DNA of 25,600 nt from Prorocentrum cordatum (Eukaryota > Sar > Dinophyceae > Prorocentrales > Prorocentraceae): the NCBI GenBank assembly GCA_963575745.1, contig CAUYUJ010001748.1:7501-33100 (forward strand), in the 5' to 3' direction. Shown here piece after piece: positions 25,361 to 25,600 of the stretch. Numbering within the stretch: the stretch's first letter is position 1; each line of letters starts with the position of its first letter. The notes beneath the pieces were generated by a model. That model was not told the DNA's origin. It ran no database searches and saw only the letters and a program-made list of their open reading frames with translations. Made by a program: the position numbers and the translations under genes.

Positions 25361-25600
25361 CCTACATCCTCCCCCTCTTGGGGTATATGTTAGAGACACG
25401 GCTGAGGCTGCTTGTGTGGGACCACCCCCAGAAGGCCAACTCACTTTCAAAACTTGCGCCCGCGTCGCTTTTAATTTTCTGGGTAAGCTAAACAGATGGG
25501 TTTGCCCTGAAAACAAATGATGGAGTTGGCCTTTAAGTTTGTCCCGTAAGTTGACAATTCGGGGATGGTCTCACGCGGGCAACCTCGGCGTTGTCTCTAA
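25361..25600. other. Unassigned right edge, possible partial coding sequence
   Basis: Balanced, non-repetitive sequence. A plus-strand frame leaving the CCT tract continues as YVRDTAEAACVGPPPEGQL, FKTCARVAFNFLGKLNRWV and ends CPENK at a TGA (25518-25520). The composition is protein-like, unlike the triplet frames, but it is only about 43 residues, has no own start, and I recognise no family. A GTAAGC follows FLG at about 25482 and could be a splice donor. The window ends before anything can be decided. Confidence 0.3.

Overview
The window looks like repeat-rich, gene-poor nuclear DNA from a eukaryote, most likely a dinoflagellate. The main evidence is a decayed non-LTR retrotransposon on the minus strand at about 1.5-5.4 kb. 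It carries a LINE-type reverse transcriptase, two C2H2 zinc fingers after the RT, and a C-terminal region whose motifs match, from memory, the long polyproteins of dinoflagellate LINEs. No intact host gene, tRNA, rRNA or CRISPR array could be supported. Nearly all other long open frames are stop-free only because they lie in trinucleotide repeats or 21-bp minisatellites.

Layout. 1-930: a diverged repeat module, a CAA-rich stretch and unassigned DNA. 1010-1430: a GGA-type purine tract. 1500-5440: the LINE relic, read right to left. 5440-5605: a second purine tract. 5640-8470: three old, diverged head-to-tail units of a composite repeat. Its order is Q module (with a conserved hairpin), 41-bp satellite (R41), P module, then a trinucleotide array that is usually CAA. 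8473-9350: CGA, CTC and CAT arrays around GC-rich DNA. 9440-10350: short tandem repeats of several periods. 10870-11890: CCT and GGA tracts with GC-rich spacers. 12010-16815: a 4.8-kb GTC macrosatellite with a ~30-bp non-GTC unit recurring 16 times (two truncated) and a ~1.43-kb higher-order duplication. 16985-17141: a near-perfectly centred foldback palindrome. 17142-18035: unassigned. 18036-23991: a younger cluster of the same composite repeat (three more units), with two copies of a ~750-bp T module. 23992-24130: hairpin-dense DNA at a breakpoint. 24132-25125: three units of a ~300-bp tandem repeat. 25126-25360: a CCT tract. 25361-25600: unassigned, possibly the edge of something real.

The parts do not form a gene pathway; the logic is that of repeat evolution. 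The Q-R41-P-CAA unit occurs in two clusters of different age in the same orientation. P and T have different bodies but share a 3' end (CAATAATTATTCTTYAGAA, then a trinucleotide array, normally CAA), as expected for elements sharing a retrotransposition tail. This tail sharing, the strict A/B alternation in R41, the invariant Q hairpin and the higher-order structure of the GTC array are the observations most worth following. All comparisons were made by eye; percentages and family names need computation.
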